Source: Neoscytalidium dimidiatum (taxonomy: Eukaryota > Ascomycota > Dothideomycetes > Botryosphaeriales > Botryosphaeriaceae). From it: a DNA stretch of 20,000 bases. The stretch is taken from assembly GCA_037367355.1 (NCBI GenBank), contig JAVSCG010000033.1:1-20000 (forward strand). Direction: 5' to 3'. Each line of letters starts with the position of its first letter. The stretch's first letter is position 1. Below, piece by piece: positions 1-8,993 of this stretch. The notes under the pieces were generated by a model. That model ran no database searches. It saw only the letters and a list, made by a program, of their open reading frames with translations, and was not told the DNA's origin. The position numbers and the translations under genes are program-made.

Positions 1-293
1 CACACTGCTTAGATAGGTTTGACCGTTGTAGTGAATTTCACAAAAATTTACTGTACTTGTTGTAATACGGCCTTCATGCGCAATGCTTAATTACGTTACA
101 CATCCACTTGTTCTCATCCACTTCTCATACTCCACCCAAGGAAACCAATAAGGGCTTCCGCTCTCTTGGTGTTGAAGTATATGTCAAGAATCCCTCCATT
201 GATTTACATCGAGAATGGTTGATCCGTCAGCACGAGCTGTCTGTAACGGACGGCCTCTACCTCTAAGGATCAAACACCAAAGAAGGAGAAGAC
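1..293. other. No gene recognised
   Basis: Un-RIPped sequence with ordinary CA and TG content. I see no convincing reading frame, RNA gene or repeat. The change to RIP-like sequence begins near 294. Confidence 0.4.
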
Positions 294-642
294 TAGTCAC
301 GGGGTTTTCCTTAAGTAGGTATAAGAAGAGAGAAAGAGTAAGTAATAACTAAGTACTACGTACGAAGGCCTAGTTACTAGTAAGTGTCTAAATTACTATA
401 AGAAGTTAACTACGAGGGTCAAAGCTATCTAAAGAGCGTAGTTTCTATATAGTAGGAAATAATATATAATCCAAATTTATAGGTATTAGATATCTCATCT
501 ATAGATCTAGGGTTATAGATCTAAGGTGGATCTTTATGTGATTTACGTGATTTCTTTGCGGATCGTTTGTGGTGCCCGTCTGCGCCCCGCTTGTCTCTCT
601 TTCTTCGTCTTTTCCGACCCTTGCGAAGGCTGCGCCATAACA
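294..642. repeat. Possible degenerate solo LTR
   Basis: The segment starts TAGTCACGG and ends CCATAACA. The reverse complement of the end is TGTTATGG, so the two ends would be near-inverted repeats if the first TA were a RIPped TG. The first 230 bases are TA-rich and poor in CA/TG, while the last 100 bases are a pyrimidine-rich run that looks unmutated. No target-site duplication is visible: the five bases before are AAGAC and the five after are CCGTC. It may equally be a chance resemblance. Confidence 0.25.
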
Positions 643-904
643 CCGTCATGAACTCGCACAAAAGATAGCTAAAACCATAAGAATATTTCTTTGTAAAGGC
701 AACATTTTCACTTCAGATATTCTCCCGAACCTCACTGCGGACTGGTCCGCATTTAGGGATAAATCATAGTGAGCAGAGCGCAAAGCCAGCTTCGAACAGC
801 AGCGGAGAGCTGAATGCGGTGTAGGTATGTCCCAGAAAATAGAAGTAGTGAAAAGCAATTGAGCCGCCGTAGAAGTCTCAGACTAAAACGACGGGCATCT
901 CATT
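643..904. other. No gene recognised
   Basis: Un-RIPped stretch. A 70-codon open frame exists on the minus strand (646-858), but its translation resembles nothing I know and I see no promoter or splice context. I do not call it a gene. Confidence 0.3.
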
Positions 905-1320
905 CGATTTACAGTTTGCTATCTACTATATTTTAAAATCTCTTATCTTTAACTTTAGTAAAAACTACATCTCCCCGTATATAAATCTTACCGTTTCTAT
1001 TCTCTAATATACCGACTAGAGTAATCTTTATACTATTAATACTCTCTAATTTCGCTCGCGCTAGTATAATAGCTAGTATAGATATTAGTTAAACGTATTA
1101 GGTCTTAAGACTCGCTGCTAAAGCGCCCGTTAAGTTCGTCTTATAGCTAACGCGTTTTATAAGCTCTATATTAATATCGAGGAAGCTACCGAATATATTA
1201 TTAAAGAGTATCGCGATAATACCGCTATAGTAAGTCTTCGGGTAGCCGAATAGCCCGTCTCTAAGATCGAGGAATAACCGTAGTTCGCGAGTAAATAGGA
1301 AGCTATTATCGGACGATTGT
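905..1320. repeat. Short RIP-mutated patch, family unknown
   Basis: CA and TG dinucleotides are rare here while TA is very frequent, in contrast to the flanks on both sides. That contrast is the signature of RIP acting on a repeated sequence, so this is probably a fragment of a transposon. I could not assign it to a family from the residual translation, and I see no LTR or inverted-repeat ends. Boundaries are judged from where CA/TG reappear and may be off by tens of bases. Confidence 0.5.
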
Positions 1321-1633
1321 CGATACTGTATAAGACATGCTCTGATTATTCGCGATGTGTAGAGTGTTATAGCGCCTAGGGTATTCCCGCTGGCAGTAGG
1401 TAGGCGCCAGTAGGTCGGACAAAGGACAAAACTACTGTCAAAAAGAAGTTTTACACACCATGGAATTTGTGCAAAGGCTTCCGCATCCTTTTGCGCCAAT
1501 TCTATGTTTTGATGAGTGGCTGTTTACGAAATCTTGAGGGACGTTTAGACTGACCAAGAGCTTGAGATGGAGGTGAGCAGAATACCGCATCTCGGAAAAA
1601 GCAGACTTTTTGAGTGAGCTTCGGCTGTGTCAA

Positions 1634-1912
1634 TTACTGATCACCGAGGCATCCCACCGATGAAAAAGTATAAAATGGAAAGGAAAAAGCGTAATTCCGG
1701 TACGGATAGTATTTTTCCCACTCGAGTTCAGGATTTCCGATGACGTTAATTTTGCCATCGGCACTGACCGGAGCGGTATTTGCTCCGAAAATATCCTTAT
1801 TCATGAATAGTCGAACAGCGATTCGTAACGTCCGTAGCGCACGACTGTCAGAAACTGTTGTTGTAGATAAGTCATTTGGCGATGTTAAAAGTTCTGTCCA
1901 TAGAAGTGGCAA
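1634..1912 (-). CDS. Unassigned 92-codon reading frame
   Basis: This is an ATG-initiated open frame in un-RIPped sequence, divergent from the MFS remnant that begins about 130 bases to the right. The translation is mixed and not repetitive, with a segment reading GKINVIGNPELEWEKYYPY, and it has no signal peptide or membrane segment. I do not recognise the family. It could be one exon or a remnant of a larger host gene, or a chance frame. The surrounding 1321-2040 holds nothing else I can support. Confidence 0.2.
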   Translation of the reverse strand: MPLLWTELLTSPNDLSTTTVSDSRALRTLRIAVRLFMNKDIFGANTAPVSADGKINVIGNPELEWEKYYPYRNYAFSFPFYTFSSVGCLGDQ

Positions 1913-2040
1913 GAATCTAATTTGTCGCTGGCGCTCTGCTGCCCCCTCTCCTAGAGCATTTTCTTGGAGCTCGTTGACTTTGCATGCAACCCGATCAACA
2001 CTTCAACTAAAAAGGATACATTCGTGAGAGTAAATGCATA

Positions 2041-3384
2041 TATGGAAATGCTATAGTTACCGTTATTTATGTACTTGAGCAATTCGTGGCCTGCCACTTC
2101 CTAGCAGCTGTTATTGGATTTGCAGGCGTGGCTATCGGTGCGGGTACGGCCGGAGACATCTGGAACGGCGAGCCAGCGCAGGGACCAGCGATGATGTTGT
2201 TTATCTCGGCTCTGTTCCTGGGTCCAACGCTGGCACCTCTCGCAAGCGCGTACACGCTTACGATCGGGACAGCAATTGGCGCTGGACACAGTGGCTGATA
2301 CTACTGATCGGTGCTCTGGAGATGATGGGAATCGTGCTAATGAGCGAGACGTCGGCCGTCAAGCTCGTCTCTCCACCATCATCTGGCGCTGCCGAAAGGA
2401 TCGGCGGTCCGCGACGTAAACAGAGCCTTCGAGTTGTCATTCCTCTTGAGAGCAAGGCTATTGGGCGTTCGACGCGTATGCTATTCACGGAACTTATCGT
2501 CGCATCTCTGACCTTGTACAATGTACACTGCGTTCGCTTATGCCATGGTCTTTAGCTACTTCTCCAACACCTCATACGTGCTCCCGCGCTCTTACGGCTT
2601 TAAATCTCGCGTAGTCGGCCTGAGCTTTATCTGAGCCATGATAGGGTATGCTCTCGCGACTGTCGTATTCGCTGTTTTTGACAAGACCTTGAATGCTCGA
2701 GCGGCTGTAGCTGCCAAGGCGTAGGGGACAAAGCCTGCTGCGAAACATCGGTTGTACTCGGCCATGGTCGGAATTGTCCTTTATTACCAGTGTGATTATT
2801 CTGGTGGGTCATTTGGAAACCTGACGAATGCAAGGACGCTTGGGAAGCGCACAATCATGGCGGGAGATGGGCCGCTTTGGTGGCGAGCGGGATTCCTTTC
2901 AGCTTCGGTGCCTTCTTCTTGTTTGTAAATACTCATATCCAACGATGCAGACAACCGCGTGAGAGCTCACACAGAAGATGAAAATATCGACGATCGTTCA
3001 TCTTGTCGAATTGTACAAGGCCGAGGTAGCTGCATCTGGTTTGAAGTCCCCGTCCCACCGAGTCGCGATTATACCTGGTATTAGACCGCAGGTTAATTGA
3101 AAGTAGCCCTCGCTACTAGTGGAACTCTCAGATATATAGTTGGCGCCCTCTGCCCTCTTTTCACAACACAAATTTATAAGAACCTCGGTGTTCACTGGGC
3201 GGGCAGTGTTTTTGCTTTTTTTGTCTCTACTGCTTCTACGTATCCAGTGGCCACTATTTTGGTATTTGGACAAATTGCGAGGGAAACGGTAAGTCTGATG
3301 GCAGGGTGTAAAGCAAGAAATAGGAGGCTTCAAAACTTAGCGGATATGAAGCTTCAGGCCCGATATGACGGAAAATATGCATGA
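2041..3384 (+). pseudogene. MFS drug/H+ antiporter-like transporter, broken
   Basis: Remnant of a major facilitator superfamily transporter of the fungal multidrug (DHA1-like) type, a membrane exporter when intact. It reads in pieces: frame 1 from about 2041 (VACHFLAAVIGFAGVAIG, then LFISALFLGPTLAPLAS, which fits the GP-containing antiporter motif C), frame 0 from 2262 (NWRWTQWLILLIGALEMMG), frame 1 from 2524 (YTAFAYAMVFSYFSNTSYV), frame 0 near 2886 (GIPFSFGAFFLFVNTHIQ), and frame 1 from about 3097 (TLRYIVGALCPLFTTQIY) to the TGA at 3382. These match transmembrane segments of roughly TM4 to TM12. The amino-terminal three helices are missing. In-frame stops lie at 2632 (TGA, probably a former Trp) and 2722 (TAG). 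CA/TG content is normal, so decay was not by RIP. Introns were considered but cannot explain the in-frame stops. Confidence 0.8.
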
Positions 3385-3776
3385 CAAAAAAAACCCCCCC
3401 GTCAGGCAATACGACTACCCAGAACGCATTGGGGTGCATGCCCAGCCCGGATCGGCCGTCTCAAACTCTTCCTGCTGGAGTTGGTTGGCTAATGCGGAAT
3501 GGCCCTCAACAAAGGATGGTGAGTACTACAAACATGAAAGGAGGTATTATAGATGTAACGAGTAGCAGATGGTGACAGGGAGAACGAGACGGACACACGG
3601 AGAAAGCTACGTCAAGGAATTCGTAATGGAGGTAAGAGCGGCTAGCTGTTATAGACCTCTAGATCCCAAAGAGTTTATATAGCTTAGAATTACGAAAGAA
3701 ATAAATAGTCCCTTTGATGTTTTCCAATAGGCAGCTATATGATGCTGCATCTGATTTTGTGAGATCTTTGTCTGTT
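3385..3776. other. No gene recognised
   Basis: A run of A then C (about 3385-3402) follows the MFS stop. Overlapping plus-strand frames of about 65 codons occur but their translations look random. Nothing supportable was found. Confidence 0.3.
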
Positions 3777-4012
3777 CTAAGAATACAAAGGTCTCTCGAT
3801 AGGAACTTCAACTTGCTCATCGGAGAAAGCACAATGTCCCACCTTCTCAGCATCACCCCTCTCTTCTTCCAGATCTGAGATAGCCCCCTACTCAACTGGT
3901 AGATACTCTGATGTTCCTTCTGGCACGTGGCATCCGTCGAAATAGCTACACTACAGCTTCCCACCATCGGCATGCCTGGCTTTAGCATCCTTATGCCCAG
4001 GGGTCGCATTAA
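3777..4012 (-). pseudogene. Frameshifted fragment of an uncharacterised fungal protein
   Basis: On the minus strand the sequence reads KPGMPMVGSCSVAIS in one frame down to about 3935. It then continues in a second frame from 3932 as CHVPEGTSEYLPVE, a TAG where a Trp would fit, and later VGHCAFS (about 3823-3842), ending at a TAG at 3777-3779. The order 'GSCSVAIS - CHVP - WG - VGHC-FS' resembles a conserved stretch I remember from uncharacterised fungal proteins, but I cannot name the family or assign a function. The first frame stays open to 3659 but turns into low-plausibility sequence. Loss of frame plus a stop at a Trp position indicates a pseudogene. The RIPped nest begins some 60 bases to the right, which may have cut off the rest of the gene. 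Confidence 0.45.
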
Positions 4013-4069
4013 ACCGTTATAGCGATTGTTTCCTAAAAACTAGACTGATTAGTATAAGGAGGAGGAATG

Positions 4070-6690
4070 CCTAACTCGACTAAATTATTAGATTTTAGTA
4101 AACGAGTAACTATTAAATACGTACTTAATAAGCGTAACTACTTTACGATACTTAGTATAGTATTAAGGCTCTTTTTACTCTAATAAGATTAGTACGGCTC
4201 TTATATACGCTCTAGAGTATACTCTAGTACGGATTCTAGAACGTATATACGTTCTAAAAGAGTAATTTCTATAGTATTATAGTTATTAAGTATATTATAA
4301 TACTCCGTCGCCTATAAGGGCGTTATCTACGTTCTCGTCGCTAACGCTAAGGATTCCTCGCTATAGCTATATCTTTATATATTCCTCTACTTCTATAACG
4401 TCTACTCCTAAGCTTATTCTATTATATATTATAATCCTTTCTATACCGCTAAAGAGTCGTTCGTAATCTACTAATATCGCTAGAGCGCTAAAAAGGCGGA
4501 GCGCGAGCTATAAGAGTATTAGGTATATATTAGTATAAGCTAGCTACTACTAAATAGGGTCCTTTACGCGCCGCTCTTATAGAGTAGTATAATAACGCGT
4601 ATACTCGTTATTAACGGGGCGAGGTTTCTTCGAAGGTGGCTAAACGCGAAGGTATTACTAAAATAGTATAAGAGGCTTCTTTAGAGGCTTCTACTCCTCT
4701 TCTTACTAAATAGCCTCTTTTATACGCGACTCTTATCTAACTCGCGTAACTAAAGCCTTATAAAGTAGCTAGTACTCTATATATTAACTCCTTATCTAAT
4801 TATCGTTAGTATTCTTATTCTAATACGTTAAGGCGTTTATTTTCTAGTCCTTACCTTCTCGACCTAGTCCTTAGTCTATTTTACCTCTAGTAACTCCTAC
4901 TTATATTATAGATAGAGTATAATTACTATTATATAGCCGGGCGTTTTATTAGACTCTTCGTAGTACTTCTTAAGCTTTATATAGCTAATATTAACTACTC
5001 TTCGTATATACTAGTCGTATAGTATCTAATCTTCGCGTAAACGAGCTTCTATTACCTCGAGATATAAGTATAAGTAGTCTAGTACGAGTAATAACTCCTA
5101 GAGGCTTCTATAAGTATTAGTCTTACCGTCGCTCTCGATAAGGCGTATAGCCTCCTTAAAAGGCGTAAGAAGCTCCTTAAAGTACGTAAGTTACTTCTAG
5201 TCGTTATCTATAAGGGCGAACTCGTATAACTTACGCGTTTAATAAATTATAAGGTTAAGGGCGTCTCGTAACTACCGTACGCGTCTAATTATAGCGAGTA
5301 CTACGTTCTAGTAAATCTCGTAGTCCTTAATAAGCGAGTAGTAGAAGACTTCGCCGTTCGTAAGGCGCGCTAGATAAGTCTATTATTTTCTTTTAAATAA
5401 CTTACGCCTCTCTAGATTTAAATTAATCTATATATATATACGGCGTAGCTTACTAAGAGGCCTAAATTACCTCTATAAGGCGTACTCTTAAAGGACTTCT
5501 AAGACGTTAAGCCCTATTTCTTTTAGCCTCTATTTAAGCTCCTTTACTATATTTTTACCCTAAATAAGCGTCTTAGCGACGAGATTAATAATATAGCCGG
5601 CGTAGCGGAGGCGAGTCTCGGTAATATTAAAGCGAAATTTATCTATAAGAACGCGTAGAGTAGTATCGTTATTAGTAGCGTTATTATATATAATATAATC
5701 GAGTCGTATAACTATACTAATACCGTATACTTTTAAGACCTCTATAATTAGCTCTGCCTAGTTCTTACCTATATAACGTCCGATAAGCCTTAGAAGGCCT
5801 AAAGGTACTAAGAATAGCTCTCCTTTAGCGTCTAGAAAATAAGCGTTAATAGTAATAAGGTAAAAGAGCTAGCTAGGCGACGTCTAGCCGTTAAATAAGA
5901 TATAGATTAGTATACTCGCGGAAGTAAGAATATTCTTTATAATGCTCTTTTTTTACTAAAAGAGGTTTAGTAGCTACTTTTTTAGCGTATTCGATAATAT
6001 AGGTAGTATTCCTTATATTATTTTAGTCGAATTAAGGAGTAGAAAGAGCTACTAAAGGAAGTATACCGTTACTTATATAAAGATAACGTTATAGAGGATA
6101 ATCTATCGTATAAAAGCGCTCCTCTAAGTAGCTAGACTAAAAGAGGTAACGAGAGTCGTTAAGCGCCGTAAGGCCTACGGAAGAGGCGTCTACTAAATCC
6201 TCTTATCTTATTTAGTAATACTATACTTCTCTTTTAAGTATTAAATAGTATTCGTAGTCGATTTTAACGTAAAGCGATAATTATATAGATCGCGGCGGAC
6301 CTCGTCTATATAAGTTAGCTTTATATAAGATAAGAAAGAAGCTTTTATATATAAATTTTATAGAGCTAAGCTTTATTCTTATTCTTTAATAAGCTTTAGT
6401 TATATAGGGCTTATCTATAACGCTAAATCTAAGACCGACGAGCTCTCTAACGCTATAAGAAGCCCGCGCTCTATCTAAAAGAAATACGCCTAGGCTTAAG
6501 AACGTAATCTAGATATTTTATAACTCGCTTATACTCTATAGAGGTAGCTAAGGGGTTCGTAGCGCTAGAAAACGAAGAGTTAAGCGTACTAGAGGCTTCG
6601 TATATAGAACTCTCGTCTTCGCTTATATTAGAATTAGAGGTAACGATTATAGGAGTAAAGTTATTTATAGGCCTCTAAGGCTTATTACTA
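4070..6690. repeat. RIP-saturated repeat, left part of the outer layer
   Basis: About 2.6 kb in which CpA and TpG are almost absent. By eye, only one (at 4637) occurs between 4081 and about 5740, while CpG, CpC and GpC remain common. TA steps dominate and stops fill all frames, so no long reading frame survives. I could not identify the parent element: I see no LTR pair, terminal inverted repeat or diagnostic transposase motif. It is interrupted by the old retroelement at 6690/6691 and appears to resume at 19249, because the direct repeat TTACTA occurs at both junctions. Confidence 0.7.
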
Positions 6691-6921
6691 TAAGGCAGCT
6701 TAAACTAAAAGGATGGTATTACTATTAAGAAGAAATCTAAGTATAAAGAGAAAAAGAAGAGAAGGTAATAGAGAGGTAGGTAGGTAGATATACCTAGCTA
6801 CCTCGGCGCTACTATAACTAAGCCTACGGAATAATATTATTCCGGTTTCTACCTAACCTGCGGAGCTACTAGGTACTTACCTAGCGGCCTAATCTACTAT
6901 CTAAGCCTTAAGGGCCTAATA
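6691..6921 (-). repeat. 3' LTR of the old retroelement
   Basis: 231 bp matching 19018-19248 with about 15 differences, all transitions, as RIP predicts. Both ends are TA (TAAGG... and ...CTAATA), explained if the canonical TG...CA ends were mutated. It contains a short GGTA tandem run (about 6774-6787) and a perfect 18-bp palindrome at 6827-6844. Exact edges are uncertain by a few bases. Confidence 0.8.
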
Positions 6922-6924
6922 CTA

Positions 6925-6940
6925 CCCCCCCCTCCTTTAA
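6925..6940 (-). other. Polypurine tract of the old element
   Basis: On the minus strand this reads TTAAAGGAGGGGGGGG immediately before the 3' LTR. This is the position and composition expected for the plus-strand DNA primer of an LTR retrotransposon. Confidence 0.7.
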
Positions 6941-7887
6941 GCGAGGTTCTCCGAGCTCCGGGAGAAAAAAATCTAGCGGGGGTCCTATCTCGGGATACTA
7001 GGCGTGGTATTCTCTAACCTTATCCGGGGCGTTCTTAAAGTTAGTCTAGAGCTAGAGAGGCGGAGCGGCGTTCTAGTCGTTCTAACCTAGCGTATAGGTA
7101 GCTCTATAGGTGCGGTTTTTAGCCGATCCGCCGTAGCTAACTATCTCTAGTACTTTCTATTCTTCGTATAGCGTGTCTTTATCGTCGTTCTAGATTAGGA
7201 CTACGGGGCCTAGTTCTTATACTTAGCCTAGGTAGGGGTTATCTAGGGCGAGATAAAGCTTCTAAGGATAGAAGATATTAAAGAGATTCTTATTTTATAT
7301 ATATTCTAGAAGCGCGATTTTGTAGGCTTTATTATCGATAACCCGGATAATTTCGTAGGGCCCTATACTCTTAGGTCTAAGGGACTTCGTTTCTCTATTT
7401 AGATTAAAGTGCCTAGCGTCTATAAAGACCTTATCGCTAAGTTTAAAGGCTAGGTAAGGTTATCGGAGCTTATTAGCGTGGCGTTCTTATTCTTCCTAGA
7501 CCTAGTAGAGTTATTCCTAGAGGAACTCCCTTATAGCGTTATAGTGGTCTAAGAGGCGGTCTACTCTAGTAACTTCCGCCGACTAAGGGCTTCCCGTACT
7601 CTTAGATTCTAAACTAGTACGCGGATAGAAGCCGTTATCTACGAAGAAGGGGGAGACGCCGGTAGATACGCTAATATAGGTATTTACTATAAACTCCGCG
7701 TCTAGTAAGAAGTTAACCTAGTTGTCTTAGGCGTAGTTAACGAATTTACGGAGGTACTACTTAAAGGTTTTAACGCTACTCTCGCTTTAGCCGTCTATCT
7801 CTAGGTGGTATATAGTAGATATTTTAATCTTAATACGGTATCTTTCTAGGATTCTTTTATATAGCTGGGAGTTTATAGCGCTTCCTT
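6941..7887 (-). pseudogene. Old element: integrase C-terminal half and tail
   Basis: Reading the minus strand from the junction at 7887, the first residues are GSAINSQLYKRILERYRIKI and then STIYHLEIDG. This lines up with the integrase segment that follows the second catalytic Asp in Ty3/gypsy elements (typically '..RGSxFTSxFW...STAYHPETDG'). The second catalytic Asp itself is not present. Further left the frame dissolves into RIP stops. A segment near 7035-7150 reads as a possible chromodomain-like fold (KVLEIVSY...YRATYT), which I hold only weakly. Confidence 0.65.
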
Positions 7888-8272
7888 TGTTACGCCGGGA
7901 CTCTTTCTGGGGGAGTCGAGGCGCGTCGTCAGGCAGCTTGGGCTTTCTAGGGGCCAATACAGTGGTAGGCAGGGGAGGTTCGTACAATAGTAGGGTAGGA
8001 ATCAATTGACAAGTTGACCACGAGGGTCCTAACTACGATAAATGAGTGTGGTCTATATACATGGAGTGATCGGTACGATCAGTAGTGATCTGTAATGTTA
8101 ACCCACTGATCAGTACTGATCGGTGGTCCGAGCTTTGCTGAGCGAGTGTGCGGTGGTCTGGTGCATCAGTGTCGGTAGGTATTCTGCCGAGTTAGGCCCC
8201 GAGTTGGTCACGTGGGCGGTGAGTAGTCGTAGGGTTTCGTTATCCGCCTTTCTGGGCGACTGTGCCGTAACA
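7888..8272 (-). repeat. 3' LTR of the young chromovirus
   Basis: 385 bp, identical by eye to 14047-14431. It begins TGTTACGCCG and ends GCCGTAACA, giving a 7-bp terminal inverted repeat with TG...CA ends. In transcriptional (minus) orientation it holds a CACGTG (8209-8214), a cluster of five GATC tetramers (about 8068-8131), and a TATATA (8054-8059). Confidence 0.97.
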
Positions 8273-8287
8273 CTATCCCCCCTCTAG
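8273..8287 (-). other. Polypurine tract of the young element
   Basis: On the minus strand TAGAGGGGGGATAG abuts the TG of the 3' LTR, the expected site of second-strand priming in reverse transcription. Confidence 0.75.
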
Positions 8288-8290
8288 GCA

Positions 8291-8307
8291 ACCTTCGGCC
8301 CGAAGGT
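8291..8307. promoter_or_regulatory. Palindrome ACCTTCGG-C-CCGAAGGT upstream of the antisense gene
   Basis: A perfect inverted repeat of 8-bp arms with a one-base spacer, ending four bases before the TATAAA of the plus-strand gene. Its core is CGG-N-CCG, an inverted pair of the CGG triplets bound by many Zn2Cys6 proteins. The palindrome is seen directly; an operator role is inference. Confidence 0.45.
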
Positions 8308-8311
8308 CGAG

Positions 8312-8317
8312 TATAAA
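8312..8317 (+). promoter_or_regulatory. TATA box of the antisense gene
   Basis: TATAAA lies 47 bases upstream of the ATG at 8364 and is followed by a CT-rich stretch (8329-8360) typical of fungal transcription starts. It leaves room for a 5' leader of about 15-20 bases. Confidence 0.5.
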
Positions 8318-8363
8318 GGTAGTTGAGCTCCTCCTTAGTTCCCTTGATTATTTCTCTGCCGTC

Positions 8364-8993
8364 ATGTCCAGTTCCGCTCGTCGACGCGCGCTTCTCGCCC
8401 GTATCCTTCGTAACGGTACTGACGCTCCCAGACGTTGTTCCTTTTGTGTGGAGAGACCTCGTCTTCGTTGTCTTGTGTCGCCGGATTCCAAGAGGTGTTA
8501 CGAGTGTGCCAAGCGAGGCCACCTTTGTTCCTTTCCTTCTGACATGGCTTCCCTATTGAGTTTCGTCGTGTGGATCAACAACGGGACCGGGTGCGGGCTC
8601 AGATTGAGCAGACCCAGCGCGAGATCGAAAGGGATGAGGCCGAGATTCAGCGGTTGCAAGAGGAGGCTCAACGTTTGGTTCGTCGTACCGCCACTTCTCG
8701 GTCAAGGTGATCCGCCTGTTGCGGACACTTTCCTTCCTGGATTCCCGGTCAGGAGTTGTTTGAGCGGGAGTTGGCGGCCATTGAGGCTGAGGAGGCGCAG
8801 GAGGCGCGGGCGGCTCAGGGTCCTTGTTATCTGGTTCAGGCGGTGGTGACGTGGCGGGTTCCGACGGGCTGGTTCCTCGAGAGCACCGGTGGACCAGTTT
8901 CAGGTGTCCTTGACGCCTCCTCCGGGGTTTGCGTCGTGGGAGGATGCTCTGGGTTTGGGCGGTCAGGGTTTCGTCGGTGGTATTCATGGATGA
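8364..8993 (+). pseudogene. Antisense cargo gene: cysteine-cluster and coiled-coil protein
   Basis: Encoded opposite to gag-pol, between the chromodomain and the 3' LTR; about 209 codons if frames are followed across small indels. Order: basic N-terminus (SSSARRRALLARIL); cysteine cluster from CSFC to CAKRGHLC with spacing C-x2-C-x7-C-x8-C-x2-C-x6-C, close to the fungal Zn2Cys6 pattern; a Gln/Glu/Arg-rich coiled coil (about 8558-8707, e.g. RAQIEQTQREIERDEAEIQR); a segment RLLRTLSFLDSR; ELFERELAAIEAEEAQEA (8753-8806); a Gly/Ser linker; and a C-terminus SWEDALGLGGQGFVGGIHG ending in TGA at 8991. Frames change near 8557, 8705, 8748, 8820 and 8889, mostly one-base homopolymer losses. The layout resembles small Cys-cluster/coiled-coil proteins I recall as common in fungal genomes, of unknown function. 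It overlaps the pol 3' end by up to 158 bp. DNA binding is inferred. Confidence 0.65.

Noticed and set aside
1098..1499. 133-codon minus-strand frame
   Set aside because: It runs across the boundary between RIPped and un-RIPped DNA, so its two halves have different histories, and the translation matches nothing I know.
3365..3575. Two overlapping plus-strand frames after the MFS stop
   Set aside because: Random-looking translations, no conserved motif, no start context.
4070..6690. tRNA, rRNA, CRISPR or transposase gene in the outer repeat
   Set aside because: No cloverleaf, spaced repeat or domain motif could be supported; the TA richness produces many chance short repeats.
7787..8005. 72-codon minus-strand frame across the LTR junction
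   Set aside because: It is a chance fusion of LTR sequence with the old integrase remnant; only the part left of 7888 is meaningful.
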